A DNA stretch of 64,000 bases from Methylobacterium fujisawaense (GTDB taxonomy: Bacteria; Pseudomonadota; Alphaproteobacteria; Rhizobiales; Beijerinckiaceae), in contig NZ_JACJIM010000001.1 of NCBI RefSeq assembly GCF_014138435.1, positions 682,001 to 746,000 of the forward strand. The letters run 5' to 3'. Both the position numbers and the translations under genes were made by a program. Below are positions 44,310 to 52,392 of the stretch, one piece after another. Position 1 is the first letter of the stretch; each line of letters opens with the position of its first letter. Below the pieces are notes generated by a model. That model was not told where the DNA came from. It saw only the letters and a program-made list of their open reading frames with translations, and searched no databases.

Positions 44310-44916
44310 GAAGCGGGTTTTCGGCTTCATCTGCGCCGTGGCGTTCGCGACGATGCTTGCGGTCGTCGCAGGACTGACGCTGTCCGGGGTGGCGACGGTC
44401 TGCCACGACCTCTGGGTCAACGTCGTTCGCCATGGGCATTCCTCCGAGTCCGAGCAGCTCACGGTCGCGCGGATCGCGACGGTCGCCATCGCCGCCCTGG
44501 CGGTGTTCCTGGGCATCGTCTTCGAGGGTCAGAACGTCGCGTTCATGGCCGGGCTCGCCTTCGCCGTCGCGGCCTCCGCGAACTTTCCCGCGCTGCTTCT
44601 GTCCATCACCTGGAAGCGGTTCATGACCCCGGCGGCGGTCGCCAGCATCGGCGTCGGGACGTTCTCCGCCCTCCTGATGATAGGGCTGTCACCCACCGTT
44701 CAGGTGGACATGCTCGGGAAGAACCTCGCCGACGCCTCGCGAGCCTGGTGGTTCGTCCCGATGAAGAACCCGGCCATCATCAGTATGCCGCTGTCCTTCA
44801 TCGTGGCGGTCGCCGTCTCGCTCCTCACTCGAGAGGACGGCGTCGCGAGCACCTTCCGCGAGATGCGCCACCGGATCATGTTCGGGAAGGCGCGGGAAGC
44901 CTATCCGGAACGCTGA
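44310..44916 (+). pseudogene. acetate/cation symporter (ActP-like) 3' fragment
   Basis: From about 44315 the forward frame reads FGFICAVAFATMLAVVAGLT, LSGVATVCHDLWVNV, GIVFEGQNVAFMAGLAFAVA, ASANFPALLLSITWKRF and continues to a natural C-terminus. This is the last 200 or so residues of a sodium:solute symporter of the ActP type, with five or so membrane helices. The first about 350 residues and the start are absent, replaced by unrelated sequence on the IS side. It is considered inactive. Confidence 0.75.
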
Positions 44917-45310
44917 CTTCTGGTCTCCGACGCAATGGGATGGGGTGTCGATTGACGCCCTGTCCCCGCGTTCAAGCTCCGGCGGACGGTCTGTCGGTAT
45001 CAAGAGGCCTGAGAGGGACGGAGAGCGTTCTCGCCGCTGAAGGCCGGCGTGCGTGCGAGACCCTCCGACGGGACACCATGCTTGGTAGGACCGCACCGTG
45101 GCCCGGTTCACTGCCGCGGCGTCGTGATCGTTGTGTGGATTGTCTGCTGTCACGATGCCCCGCCTGCACCTCGTCCCGTCGCTTCCGCCGATGCCGCGCT
45201 TCCGATTTTTGACCGATCTGTGAGATTGATTGGCATCGACCTTGCGAATCTCCTGTCCGCCCGCTTCCGGTCACCGGACCCGAAGCGCGACGTCGAGAGG
45301 AGTTCGGGGG
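44917..45310. other. 394-bp region upstream of the amide-type ABC operon
   Basis: No gene. The last 120 bp are less GC-rich, with TTTTTGACCGATC near 45206, a possible -35; the matching -10 is poor. This gap should hold the promoter of the following six-gene operon. Confidence 0.45.
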
Positions 45311-46555
45311 ATGAGTGCGATGGACCGTCGAAAGGTGCTGAAACTGGCGATGGCGTCCGCAGCCGGCACCGTCGCGATGCCGTTCGTCGCGCGGAAGGGC
45401 CTCGCCGCCGAACCGATCAAGCTCGGCAGCCTGCTCGACGGATCGGGCGCGCTGGGCCTCGAAGGCAAGCGGATGATCGAGACCACCGAGTACGCGGTCG
45501 AGCAACTTAACAAGGCCGGCGGGCTGCTGGGGCGGCCGATCCAGCTCATCGCCTACGACACGCAATCGTCGATGCAGCTCTACACCCAGTATGCCCAGCA
45601 GCTCGCGCTCAAGGACAAGGTCGACGTCATCCAGGGCGGCATCACCTCGGCTTCACGCGAGGCGATCCGGCCCATCTTCGACCGAGCGAGGACTCTCTAC
45701 TTCTACAACACCCAGTACGAGGGCGGCGTCTGCGACCGCAACGTGTTCTGCACCGGGTCGACCCCCGCGCAGACCGTCAACCACATCGTCGATTATGCCC
45801 TCAAGACCTGGGGCAAGAAGGCCTACATCATCGCGGCGGACTACAATTACGGACACATCACCGCGAGCTGGATGACGAAGTTCATGAAGGACGGCGGCGG
45901 CTCGGTGCTGGGCACCGACTTCTTCCCCCTCGACGTCACCAACTTCTCGTCCGCGATCAGCCGCATCCAGCAGGCGCAGCCCGATCTCGTCCTCTCGGCA
46001 CTGGTCGGCGCCAACCATTCGGGCTTCTATCGCCAATGGGACGCGGCGGGCATGAAGTCCAAGATTCCGGTCGGGTCGAGCGTGTTCGGGCTCGGCGACG
46101 AACTGACGACGATGGATCCCTCCACGACGAACGGGATCATCACCTGCTACGGCTGGTACAACGACCTCGACACACCCGCGAGCAAGGCCTTCGTCGCCGG
46201 CATGCAGGCGAAGTTCGGCGCCGACGTCACGGATCTCAGCGAGCTCGACACCGCCACCTACGAAGGCATCCTGTTCTGGGCCGAGGCGGTGAAGAAGGCC
46301 GGCTCGATCGAGCGCGACAAGGTCATCGCCGCCCTGGAGAGCGGCCTGTCGATCGAGTCCCCGACCGGCAAGGTCACGATGGACGGCGCCACCCACCACA
46401 CCATCCGCAACACCTATCTGGCCCGCCCGAAGGACCGGAAGTGGGAGATCCTCGCCACCTTCCCGAACTCGTTCCCGGCCGATACCGGCGGCGCCTGCGA
46501 TCTGATCAAGAATCCGCGCACCAACAAGCAGTTCACGCCGGACCTGAAGGGCTGA
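45311..46555 (+). CDS. urea/short-chain-amide ABC transporter substrate-binding protein
   Basis: A 414-residue periplasmic binding protein of the HAAT type (UrtA/FmdD group). It starts with a twin-arginine-like signal (MDRRKVLKLAMASAAGTVAM), followed by IKLGSLLDGSGALGLEGKRM, TEYAVEQLNKAGGLLGRPIQ, FYNTQYEGGVCDRNVFCTGS and YGHITASWMTKFM. AGGAG lies eight bases before the ATG at 45311. It should bind a small nitrogen compound (amide, urea or related) and deliver it to the permeases encoded just downstream, with 5 bp between the genes. Confidence 0.9.
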   Translation: MSAMDRRKVLKLAMASAAGTVAMPFVARKGLAAEPIKLGSLLDGSGALGLEGKRMIETTEYAVEQLNKAGGLLGRPIQLIAYDTQSSMQLYTQYAQQLALKDKVDVIQGGITSASREAIRPIFDRARTLYFYNTQYEGGVCDRNVFCTGSTPAQTVNHIVDYALKTWGKKAYIIAADYNYGHITASWMTKFMKDGGGSVLGTDFFPLDVTNFSSAISRIQQAQPDLVLSALVGANHSGFYRQWDAAGMKSKIPVGSSVFGLGDELTTMDPSTTNGIITCYGWYNDLDTPASKAFVAGMQAKFGADVTDLSELDTATYEGILFWAEAVKKAGSIERDKVIAALESGLSIESPTGKVTMDGATHHTIRNTYLARPKDRKWEILATFPNSFPADTGGACDLIKNPRTNKQFTPDLKG

Positions 46556-46560
46556 GGGCG

Positions 46561-47427
46561 ATGGATCTCGCCGGACTGCTCGCCTTCAACGTCATCACCG
46601 GCATCGCCACCCTGGTCCTGATCACCCTCGGCCTCGGGGTGATCTACGGGATGATGCGGATCATCAATCTCGCCCACGGCGAATTCATGATGCTCGGCGC
46701 CTACACGGCGGTCATGGCGAGCGGGGCCGGGGTCAACATCTGGATCGCGATGCTCGTCCTGCCGCCCCTGGTGGTCGGCGCGATCGGGCTGATCCTGGAG
46801 CGCACCGTCATCCGCTTCCTCTACGGGCGGATGATGGACACGATGCTCGCCACCTGGGGCATCAGCCTGGGCTTGATCGGGCTGATCACCACGCTCTACG
46901 GCAACGTGGTGCGCGGGGTCTCGACGCCGGTCGGCAGCTTCGACATCGGGCGCTACGGGGCGAGCCTCTACAGCCTCGTCATCGTGGCGACGGCTTTGGC
47001 CGCGCTGGGAGCGATGTTCCTGGTGCTGCGCTTCACCAAGTTCGGCCTGATCCTGCGCGCGACCATGCAGAACCCGCGCATGGCCGCGGCGCTAGGGGTG
47101 CAGCCGAACCGCATCTACATGGCGACCTTCGCCCTCGGCGCCGCCCTGGCGGGCCTTGCCGGCGGGGTCCTTGCCCCGATCTCGGGCGTCTCCCCGGCCA
47201 TGGGCGCGGCCTACATCGCCCGCGCCTTCATCACCGTTCTCGGCGGCGGCCCCGCCATCGTCACCGGCACCGGCCTCGCTTCCAGCCTGTTCGGCGTCAT
47301 CAACGAACTCGTCTCGTTCAAGACGACGCCGGTCATCGGCGACGTCGCCCTCCTCGTCGCGGCGATCCTGCTGATCCGCGTCCTCCCGCAAGGCATCACC
47401 GGCCGCTACCTGAGGCGCAGCCTATGA
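46561..47427 (+). CDS. branched-chain/urea-type ABC permease (UrtB/LivH-like)
   Basis: A 288-residue inner-membrane permease with eight or so helices and the LivH/UrtB signature blocks LGVIYGMMRIINLAHGEFMM, FTKFGLILRATMQNPRMAAA (EAA-like coupling loop) and GLAGGVLAPISGVSPAMG. It pairs with the next permease, whose ATG overlaps its stop (ATGA). Confidence 0.92.
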   Translation: MDLAGLLAFNVITGIATLVLITLGLGVIYGMMRIINLAHGEFMMLGAYTAVMASGAGVNIWIAMLVLPPLVVGAIGLILERTVIRFLYGRMMDTMLATWGISLGLIGLITTLYGNVVRGVSTPVGSFDIGRYGASLYSLVIVATALAALGAMFLVLRFTKFGLILRATMQNPRMAAALGVQPNRIYMATFALGAALAGLAGGVLAPISGVSPAMGAAYIARAFITVLGGGPAIVTGTGLASSLFGVINELVSFKTTPVIGDVALLVAAILLIRVLPQGITGRYLRRSL

Positions 47428-48485
47428 CCTCCGCAGCCCCCGCCCGCCGGCTCTCCGCCGCGGGATTCCTGGCGACCCTGGCCCTCGGCCTCGCCATCCT
47501 GTTCGGGGCGCCGCACGCCCTCGATACGTTCGGCCTCGTTCAATGCACCGGCTTCGCGGCGCTCGCGATGTTCGGCCTCTCGCAGGGCTTCGTCTGGGGC
47601 TTCGCGGGGGTGATGTGCTTCGGGCAGGCCGCCTTCCTGGGGCTCGGCGGCTACGCCTACGCGGTCGCGGTCCTCAACATGGGCGACAGCAGCGTGCCGG
47701 TGCTGCTGTCGATCCTGGTGCCGATGCTGTTTGCCGGCCTGCTCGGCTACTTCATGTTCTACGGCCGGATCAGCGACGCCTATATCGGCGTCATCACGCT
47801 CACCGTGTCGGTGATCCTGTTCCAGCTCGTCAACGCCACCTCGGGCAGCCAGTACCGGATCGGCGTGGCGGAACTCGGCGGCTTCAACGGCATCCCGGCG
47901 ATCCCCGCCCTCAACGCGCCCGGCCATCCCGACGAGCCCCTGGACATCGAGGGGATCTGGTACGCCGCGATGGGCGCGCTGATCCTCGTCTACGCCCTGC
48001 TGCGGGGGATCCTGGCGAGCCGCCTCGGCCGCGTGGTGGTGGCGATCCGCGAGAACGAGACGCGGGCGCAGCTGATCGGCTACGACCCGCGCCTCTACAA
48101 GCTCATCGCCTTCATGATCGCCGCCGGGGTCGCGGGCCTCGCCGGCTGCCTCTACGCCAACTGGGGCGGCTTCATCAGCCCGACGGTCTTCGCCCTGCCG
48201 ATGTCGGCGCAGGTGATCATCTACGTGCTGGTCGGCGGTCTCGGCACCCTGATCGGGCCGATGCTCGGCGCGGTGCTGATCCAGGCGCTGATCATCGCCG
48301 CCGGCAGCCAGAGCGCGGTGGATTCCAACCTCGGCCTCGGTCTCGTCCTGGTCGGCTTCGTCCTGCTGGTGCCCCAGGGCCTCGTCCCGGTCGCCCGCAG
48401 CCTCGGCCTGCGCCTGCTGGAGCGGCGGCCGCGCAGGGTCGCCGGCACGGCGCAGGACGGGCTCGCCACGGGGAGCGCACGATGA
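47424..48485 (+). CDS. branched-chain/urea-type ABC permease (UrtC/LivM-like)
   Basis: A 353-residue permease (GLSQGFVWGFAGVMCFGQAA, FLGLGGYAYAVAV, VVVAIRENETRAQLIGYDPR as the coupling loop, GCLYANWGGFISPTVFA, VGGLGTLIGPMLGAVLI). It forms the second half of the membrane channel. Its stop overlaps the ATG of the ATPase gene (ATGA). Confidence 0.92.
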   Translation: MTSAAPARRLSAAGFLATLALGLAILFGAPHALDTFGLVQCTGFAALAMFGLSQGFVWGFAGVMCFGQAAFLGLGGYAYAVAVLNMGDSSVPVLLSILVPMLFAGLLGYFMFYGRISDAYIGVITLTVSVILFQLVNATSGSQYRIGVAELGGFNGIPAIPALNAPGHPDEPLDIEGIWYAAMGALILVYALLRGILASRLGRVVVAIRENETRAQLIGYDPRLYKLIAFMIAAGVAGLAGCLYANWGGFISPTVFALPMSAQVIIYVLVGGLGTLIGPMLGAVLIQALIIAAGSQSAVDSNLGLGLVLVGFVLLVPQGLVPVARSLGLRLLERRPRRVAGTAQDGLATGSAR

Positions 48486-49240
48486 ACGCCCCGAGCCCGC
48501 TCACGGGCCATCACGGCGCGCCGCTGCGCCCCCTCGTCGAGGCTCGCGGCGTGACCATGCGGTTCGGCGGCGTGACCGCGGTGGCCGATGTCGACTTCAC
48601 CCTCGGGGAGGTCGAGCTGCGCTGCCTGATCGGCCCCAACGGCGCCGGCAAGAGCACCTTCTTCAAGATCCTGACCGGTCAGCTCAAACCCACAGAGGGC
48701 CGGATCCGCCTGCGCGACACCGACATCACCGGGGCCGAGCCCCACGCCATCGCGCGGCTCGGCGTCGGCATCAAGACGCAGGTGCCCAACGTGTTCAACG
48801 GCCTCTCGGTCCACGAGAACGTCTTCGTGGCGGCCGGGCGGCGCAAGTCCATCGCCCGCACCCGCCGCATCGTCGACGAGACGCTGACGCGCCTCAACCT
48901 CACGGGCATCGCCGGGCGGACCGTCGGCCAGCTCGCCCACGGCCAGCGGCAATGGGTCGAGATCGCCACCGTGCTGGCCCAGGAGCCCGAGCTGATCCTC
49001 CTGGACGAGCCCGCAGCCGGCATGACCCACGAGGAGGTCCACCGCACGGCGGAGCTGATCCGCGAGATCAACCGCACCCACGCCCTCATCGTGGTGGAGC
49101 ACGACATGCCGTTCATCCGGATGATCGCCAAGACCGTGACGGTGTTCAACCAGGGCCGGATCCTCATGGAGGATACGGTGGACGCTGTGCTGGCCGATGC
49201 CCGCGTCCGCGACGTCTATCTCGGCAAGCAGGCCGCCTGA
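48482..49240 (+). CDS. urea/amide-type ABC transporter ATPase (UrtD/LivG-like)
   Basis: A 252-residue ATP-binding subunit: Walker A GPNGAGKST, signature region LAHGQRQWVEIA (the LSGGQ position reads LAHGQ, as is usual in UrtD), Walker B LILLDEPAAGM and the H-loop VVEHDM. It powers the importer together with the next gene. Upstream and downstream genes abut or overlap. Confidence 0.93.
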   Translation: MNAPSPLTGHHGAPLRPLVEARGVTMRFGGVTAVADVDFTLGEVELRCLIGPNGAGKSTFFKILTGQLKPTEGRIRLRDTDITGAEPHAIARLGVGIKTQVPNVFNGLSVHENVFVAAGRRKSIARTRRIVDETLTRLNLTGIAGRTVGQLAHGQRQWVEIATVLAQEPELILLDEPAAGMTHEEVHRTAELIREINRTHALIVVEHDMPFIRMIAKTVTVFNQGRILMEDTVDAVLADARVRDVYLGKQAA

Positions 49241-49241
49241 C

Positions 49242-49967
49242 ATGACCGCCTCAGCCAGCCCGCCGCTCCTCTCCGTCGAGGGCCTGCATTCCGGCTACGG
49301 CCGCATCCCGATCCTCGGCGGCGTCACCCTCGCGGTACGCCCGGGGGAGTTCGTCGGCATCCTCGGCCACAACGGCATGGGCAAGACCACGCTGCTGCGC
49401 ACCCTGATGGGCTACCTGCCGGCCACCGCCGGGGAGGTCCGGTTCGAGGGGGCCGACATCACCCGGCGCAGCCCGACAGCCCGGGCCCGGATGGGCCTCG
49501 GCTACGTCCCCCAGGGCCGGGAGATCTTTCCGGCGCTCAGCGTGCGCGAGAATCTGCGCATGGGCTGCCTCCTGTCGAAGCGCGGCGAGGACGAGACCAT
49601 CGCCGACATCCTCGCCACCTTCCCCCGGCTGAAGGCCTATCTCGACCGGCCCGGGGGCGCCCTGTCGGGCGGCGAGCAGCAATTGCTGGCACTCGCCCGC
49701 TGCCTCTGCGGCGGGCCGACCATCCTGCTGCTGGACGAGCCGACGGAGGGCATCCAGCCCTCGATCATCGAGGAGATCATCGAGATCCTCCTGCGGATCG
49801 GGCGCGAGCGCGGGATCGCGCTGCTCCTCGTCGAGCAGAACCTCACCTGCATCACCGGCCTCTCGGAGCGCATCCTGATCCTTCAGAAGGGCGTCATCAC
49901 CCGCGAGGTCCCGCCCGAGGTCGCACGCGACCGATCGCTGATCGACGAATTCGTCGGCATGGCCTGA
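49242..49967 (+). CDS. urea/amide-type ABC transporter ATPase (UrtE/LivF-like)
   Basis: A 241-residue ATPase with Walker A GHNGMGKTT, the GYVPQGREIFPALSVRENL block of UrtE/LivF proteins, signature LSGGEQQ, Walker B ILLLDEPTEGIQP and the H-loop region VEQN (Q/N in place of His is normal for this subgroup). It completes the five-component importer. The amidase gene follows after 43 bp. Confidence 0.93.
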   Translation: MTASASPPLLSVEGLHSGYGRIPILGGVTLAVRPGEFVGILGHNGMGKTTLLRTLMGYLPATAGEVRFEGADITRRSPTARARMGLGYVPQGREIFPALSVRENLRMGCLLSKRGEDETIADILATFPRLKAYLDRPGGALSGGEQQLLALARCLCGGPTILLLDEPTEGIQPSIIEEIIEILLRIGRERGIALLLVEQNLTCITGLSERILILQKGVITREVPPEVARDRSLIDEFVGMA

Positions 49968-50010
49968 GCCGCCGACGCCCCGCCTGTCCGTCCCAAGCCC
50001 GGAGTTTCCG

Positions 50011-51567
50011 ATGGATGCCGCCCCGACCGACGCGCCCGATCTCGCCGGGATGCTGTCCGAGATGACCGTCGCCGACGCCCAGGCCGCCTTCGCGCGCGGC
50101 GTGACGGCCGAGGCCCTGACCCGAGCCTTCCTGGCCCGGATCGAGAACTACAACCCGCGCTACAACGCGGTGATCTTCCTCAACCCGCACGCCGTCGAGG
50201 AGGCGCGGGCGATCGACCGCCGCCGGGCCGCCGGCGAGGCCCTCGGGCCGCTGGCCGGGGTGCCGGTCGTGATCAAGGACACGATGGACGTCGCCGGCCT
50301 GCCAACCACGGCCGGCTGGCACTTCCTCTGCGCCAAGGCCGGGGGCGTCGACCTGATGCCCGCCACCGACGCGCCCGTGGTGGCACGGATGCGCGCGGCC
50401 GGCTGCGTCATCCTCGGCAAGACCAACGTGCCCGTGCTGAGCGCCACGGGCAGCCACGCCAACGACAGCTGGGCCGGCCCGACGCTCAACGCCATGGCGC
50501 CCGACCTCCTGCCCGGCGGATCGAGCGCCGGCACTGCGACCGCCGTCGCCGCCAGCCTCGCGGTGTTGGGGCTCGCCGAGGAGACCGGCGGCTCGATCCA
50601 GAACCCGGCCTCGGCGCAGGGTCTCGTCGGCATCAAGCCGACCTTCGCCCTGGTGCCCAATACCGGGGTGGTCCCGCTCGCCGGCAGCACGCGCGACGTG
50701 GTCGGGCCGATCGCCCGCTGCGTGCGCGACGCGGCGCTGACCCTCGATGCCTTGGCCGGCTACACCGCGGCCGATCCGAAGACCGTGGCCGGGATCGGCC
50801 GCCGTCCGAAGGGCGGCTACGCTGCCAAGCTGTCCGAGACGGCCCTGCGGGGCAAACGCCTCGGGCTCTACGGGCCGGGCTGGCGCGACCGGGCCCTCTC
50901 CGCGGAGACGATCCAGCTCTACGCCCGGGCCCAGGATGAGATTGCCGCACGGGGCGCCACCCTGGCGGCCGATCCCTTCGCGGGCAGCGGCTTCGCGGAC
51001 CTCGGCCAGCCCGTCGCCGGCCTCGATCACTACGACGCCCGGGGCATCGAGAGCGTGCTCTACGACCTCCACCACTATCTGCAACGGCTCGGTCCGCAGG
51101 CCGCCTACCGGACCCTCGCCGAATTCGATGCCGCCACGAAGGCGGAAGATCCCCTGGCCCCGGGCGGCGTCCTCGACTGGATGAATCAGGTGCCGGCCTT
51201 CGCGGCCTGTCGCGCGGATCCCCTCGCCCCGCCGGATCTCTCGGATTTCCTGGCGGCGCGCGAGCGCTACCTCGACATCTTCACCGCGGTCATGGCGGAG
51301 CAGGGTCTCGACGCCCTGGTCTTCCCGCAAACCCGCGACGCGGTGCCGGCCCTGCACGGGTCGGAGACGATCCACGAGACCACCGTGTGCGAGATCAACA
51401 TCGCCGGGCTGCCGGGCGTGGTCGTGCCGGCCGGCCGCTACGCCTCGGGCTCGCCCTTCTGCCTGATCTTCGTCGGGCCGCTCTGGAGCGAGGCCGACCT
51501 CCTCGGGCTCGCCTACGATTACGAGCAGGCGACCCGCCACCGCGCGGCCCCCGACCTCCGGGCTTGA
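50011..51567 (+). CDS. amidase-signature hydrolase
   Basis: A 518-residue amidase with the Ser-cisSer-Lys centre visible: lysine in VVIKDTMDVAGLP, cis-serine in LPGGSSAGTATAVA and nucleophile serine in ETGGSIQNPAS. There is no signal peptide, so it acts in the cytoplasm on the imported compound, releasing ammonia or an amine and an acid. It has GGAG six bases upstream of the ATG, is co-directional with the importer (43 bp gap), and ends facing eutC across a hairpin. The family ranges from acetamidase to N-acylethanolamine hydrolases; specificity is not settled by sequence. Confidence 0.9.
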   Translation: MDAAPTDAPDLAGMLSEMTVADAQAAFARGVTAEALTRAFLARIENYNPRYNAVIFLNPHAVEEARAIDRRRAAGEALGPLAGVPVVIKDTMDVAGLPTTAGWHFLCAKAGGVDLMPATDAPVVARMRAAGCVILGKTNVPVLSATGSHANDSWAGPTLNAMAPDLLPGGSSAGTATAVAASLAVLGLAEETGGSIQNPASAQGLVGIKPTFALVPNTGVVPLAGSTRDVVGPIARCVRDAALTLDALAGYTAADPKTVAGIGRRPKGGYAAKLSETALRGKRLGLYGPGWRDRALSAETIQLYARAQDEIAARGATLAADPFAGSGFADLGQPVAGLDHYDARGIESVLYDLHHYLQRLGPQAAYRTLAEFDAATKAEDPLAPGGVLDWMNQVPAFAACRADPLAPPDLSDFLAARERYLDIFTAVMAEQGLDALVFPQTRDAVPALHGSETIHETTVCEINIAGLPGVVVPAGRYASGSPFCLIFVGPLWSEADLLGLAYDYEQATRHRAAPDLRA

Positions 51568-51575
51568 AGGGATAG

Positions 51576-51597
51576 CGCCCCGCCGCGAAGGCGGCGG
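51576..51597. terminator. hairpin between convergent amidase and eutC
   Basis: CCCCGCCGC (51576-51584) pairs with GCGGCGGGG (51589-51597) around a GAAG loop. It sits in the 33-bp gap between the converging stops and could end transcription from both sides. Confidence 0.65.
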
Positions 51598-51600
51598 GGG

Positions 51601-52392
51601 CTACCCGGCCGGCAGAGCCGGCGTCGGATCGGCGGGATCCTCCCGGCGCAGCGCGACGCCGCTGGTGCCCTGGGCCAGCATCGCCCGCAGCAGCGCCTCC
51701 ATCTGCCCGGCGGCCGCCTCGACCGAAAGGCCGCCCTCCCGGATGTTCGAGATGCAGTTGCGCCGGGAATCGGGCAGCCCCGGCTCCGGGCCGAACGTCA
51801 CGTAGCAGCCGAGGCTGTCCGAGGCCGACAGGCCCGGCCGCTCCCCGATCAGAACCACGACGCAGCGCGCCCCCAGCCGCGCCCCGATGGGATCGCCGAT
51901 CGCCACCCGCCCCTGGCTCGCGACGACCACCGGGGCGAGGCTCCAGCCCGCCCGGCGCACCCGCGCGGCGAGCGCGGCGGCGGCGGGGACCGCGTTCAGC
52001 GCGACCGCCGTGGCCGAGAGCCCGTCCGCGATCACGATGGCGACGTCGAAGCCCGGCCCGTGACCGTCGAGCACCGTGGCGGATTCCGGAGCGAGGCTGC
52101 GGCCCCGGTCCGGCCGGCGCAGGTACTCCGTCCGGTCGGACACGGCGGAGCGGACCTCGACCGACTCCAGGCCCTGGGCCCGCAGCGCTGCGCCGATCGC
52201 GGCCGCGTCGAGGGGCGTCCAGACCGCCTCGCGGGCGCGGGCATGGTCGAGGCCGAAGGCGAGCGCCGCGCCGGTGGGAAGGCCGGCGCCGTGCGCGCCC
52301 AGCGCGATGCGGGCCTGGGTCAGCCCGCGCAGATCGCGCAGCGTCGGGGTGCCCGCGTGGGCCGGCTTGGCCGGCTTCGCCGGGTCGCTCAC
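51601..52392 (-). CDS. eutC: ethanolamine ammonia-lyase small subunit
   Basis: A 263-residue light subunit of the adenosylcobalamin enzyme that turns ethanolamine into acetaldehyde and ammonia. Family blocks are LRDLRGLTQARIALGAHGAG, LDHARAREAVWTPLD, VAIVIADGLSATAVALNAVP, GDPIGARLGARCVVVLIGER and the C-terminal SRRNCISNIREGGL. The GTG start overlaps the eutB stop (GTGA). It is the last gene of the leftward operon. No microcompartment or reactivase gene follows in the window. Confidence 0.94.
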   Translation of the reverse strand: MSDPAKPAKPAHAGTPTLRDLRGLTQARIALGAHGAGLPTGAALAFGLDHARAREAVWTPLDAAAIGAALRAQGLESVEVRSAVSDRTEYLRRPDRGRSLAPESATVLDGHGPGFDVAIVIADGLSATAVALNAVPAAAALAARVRRAGWSLAPVVVASQGRVAIGDPIGARLGARCVVVLIGERPGLSASDSLGCYVTFGPEPGLPDSRRNCISNIREGGLSVEAAAGQMEALLRAMLAQGTSGVALRREDPADPTPALPAG

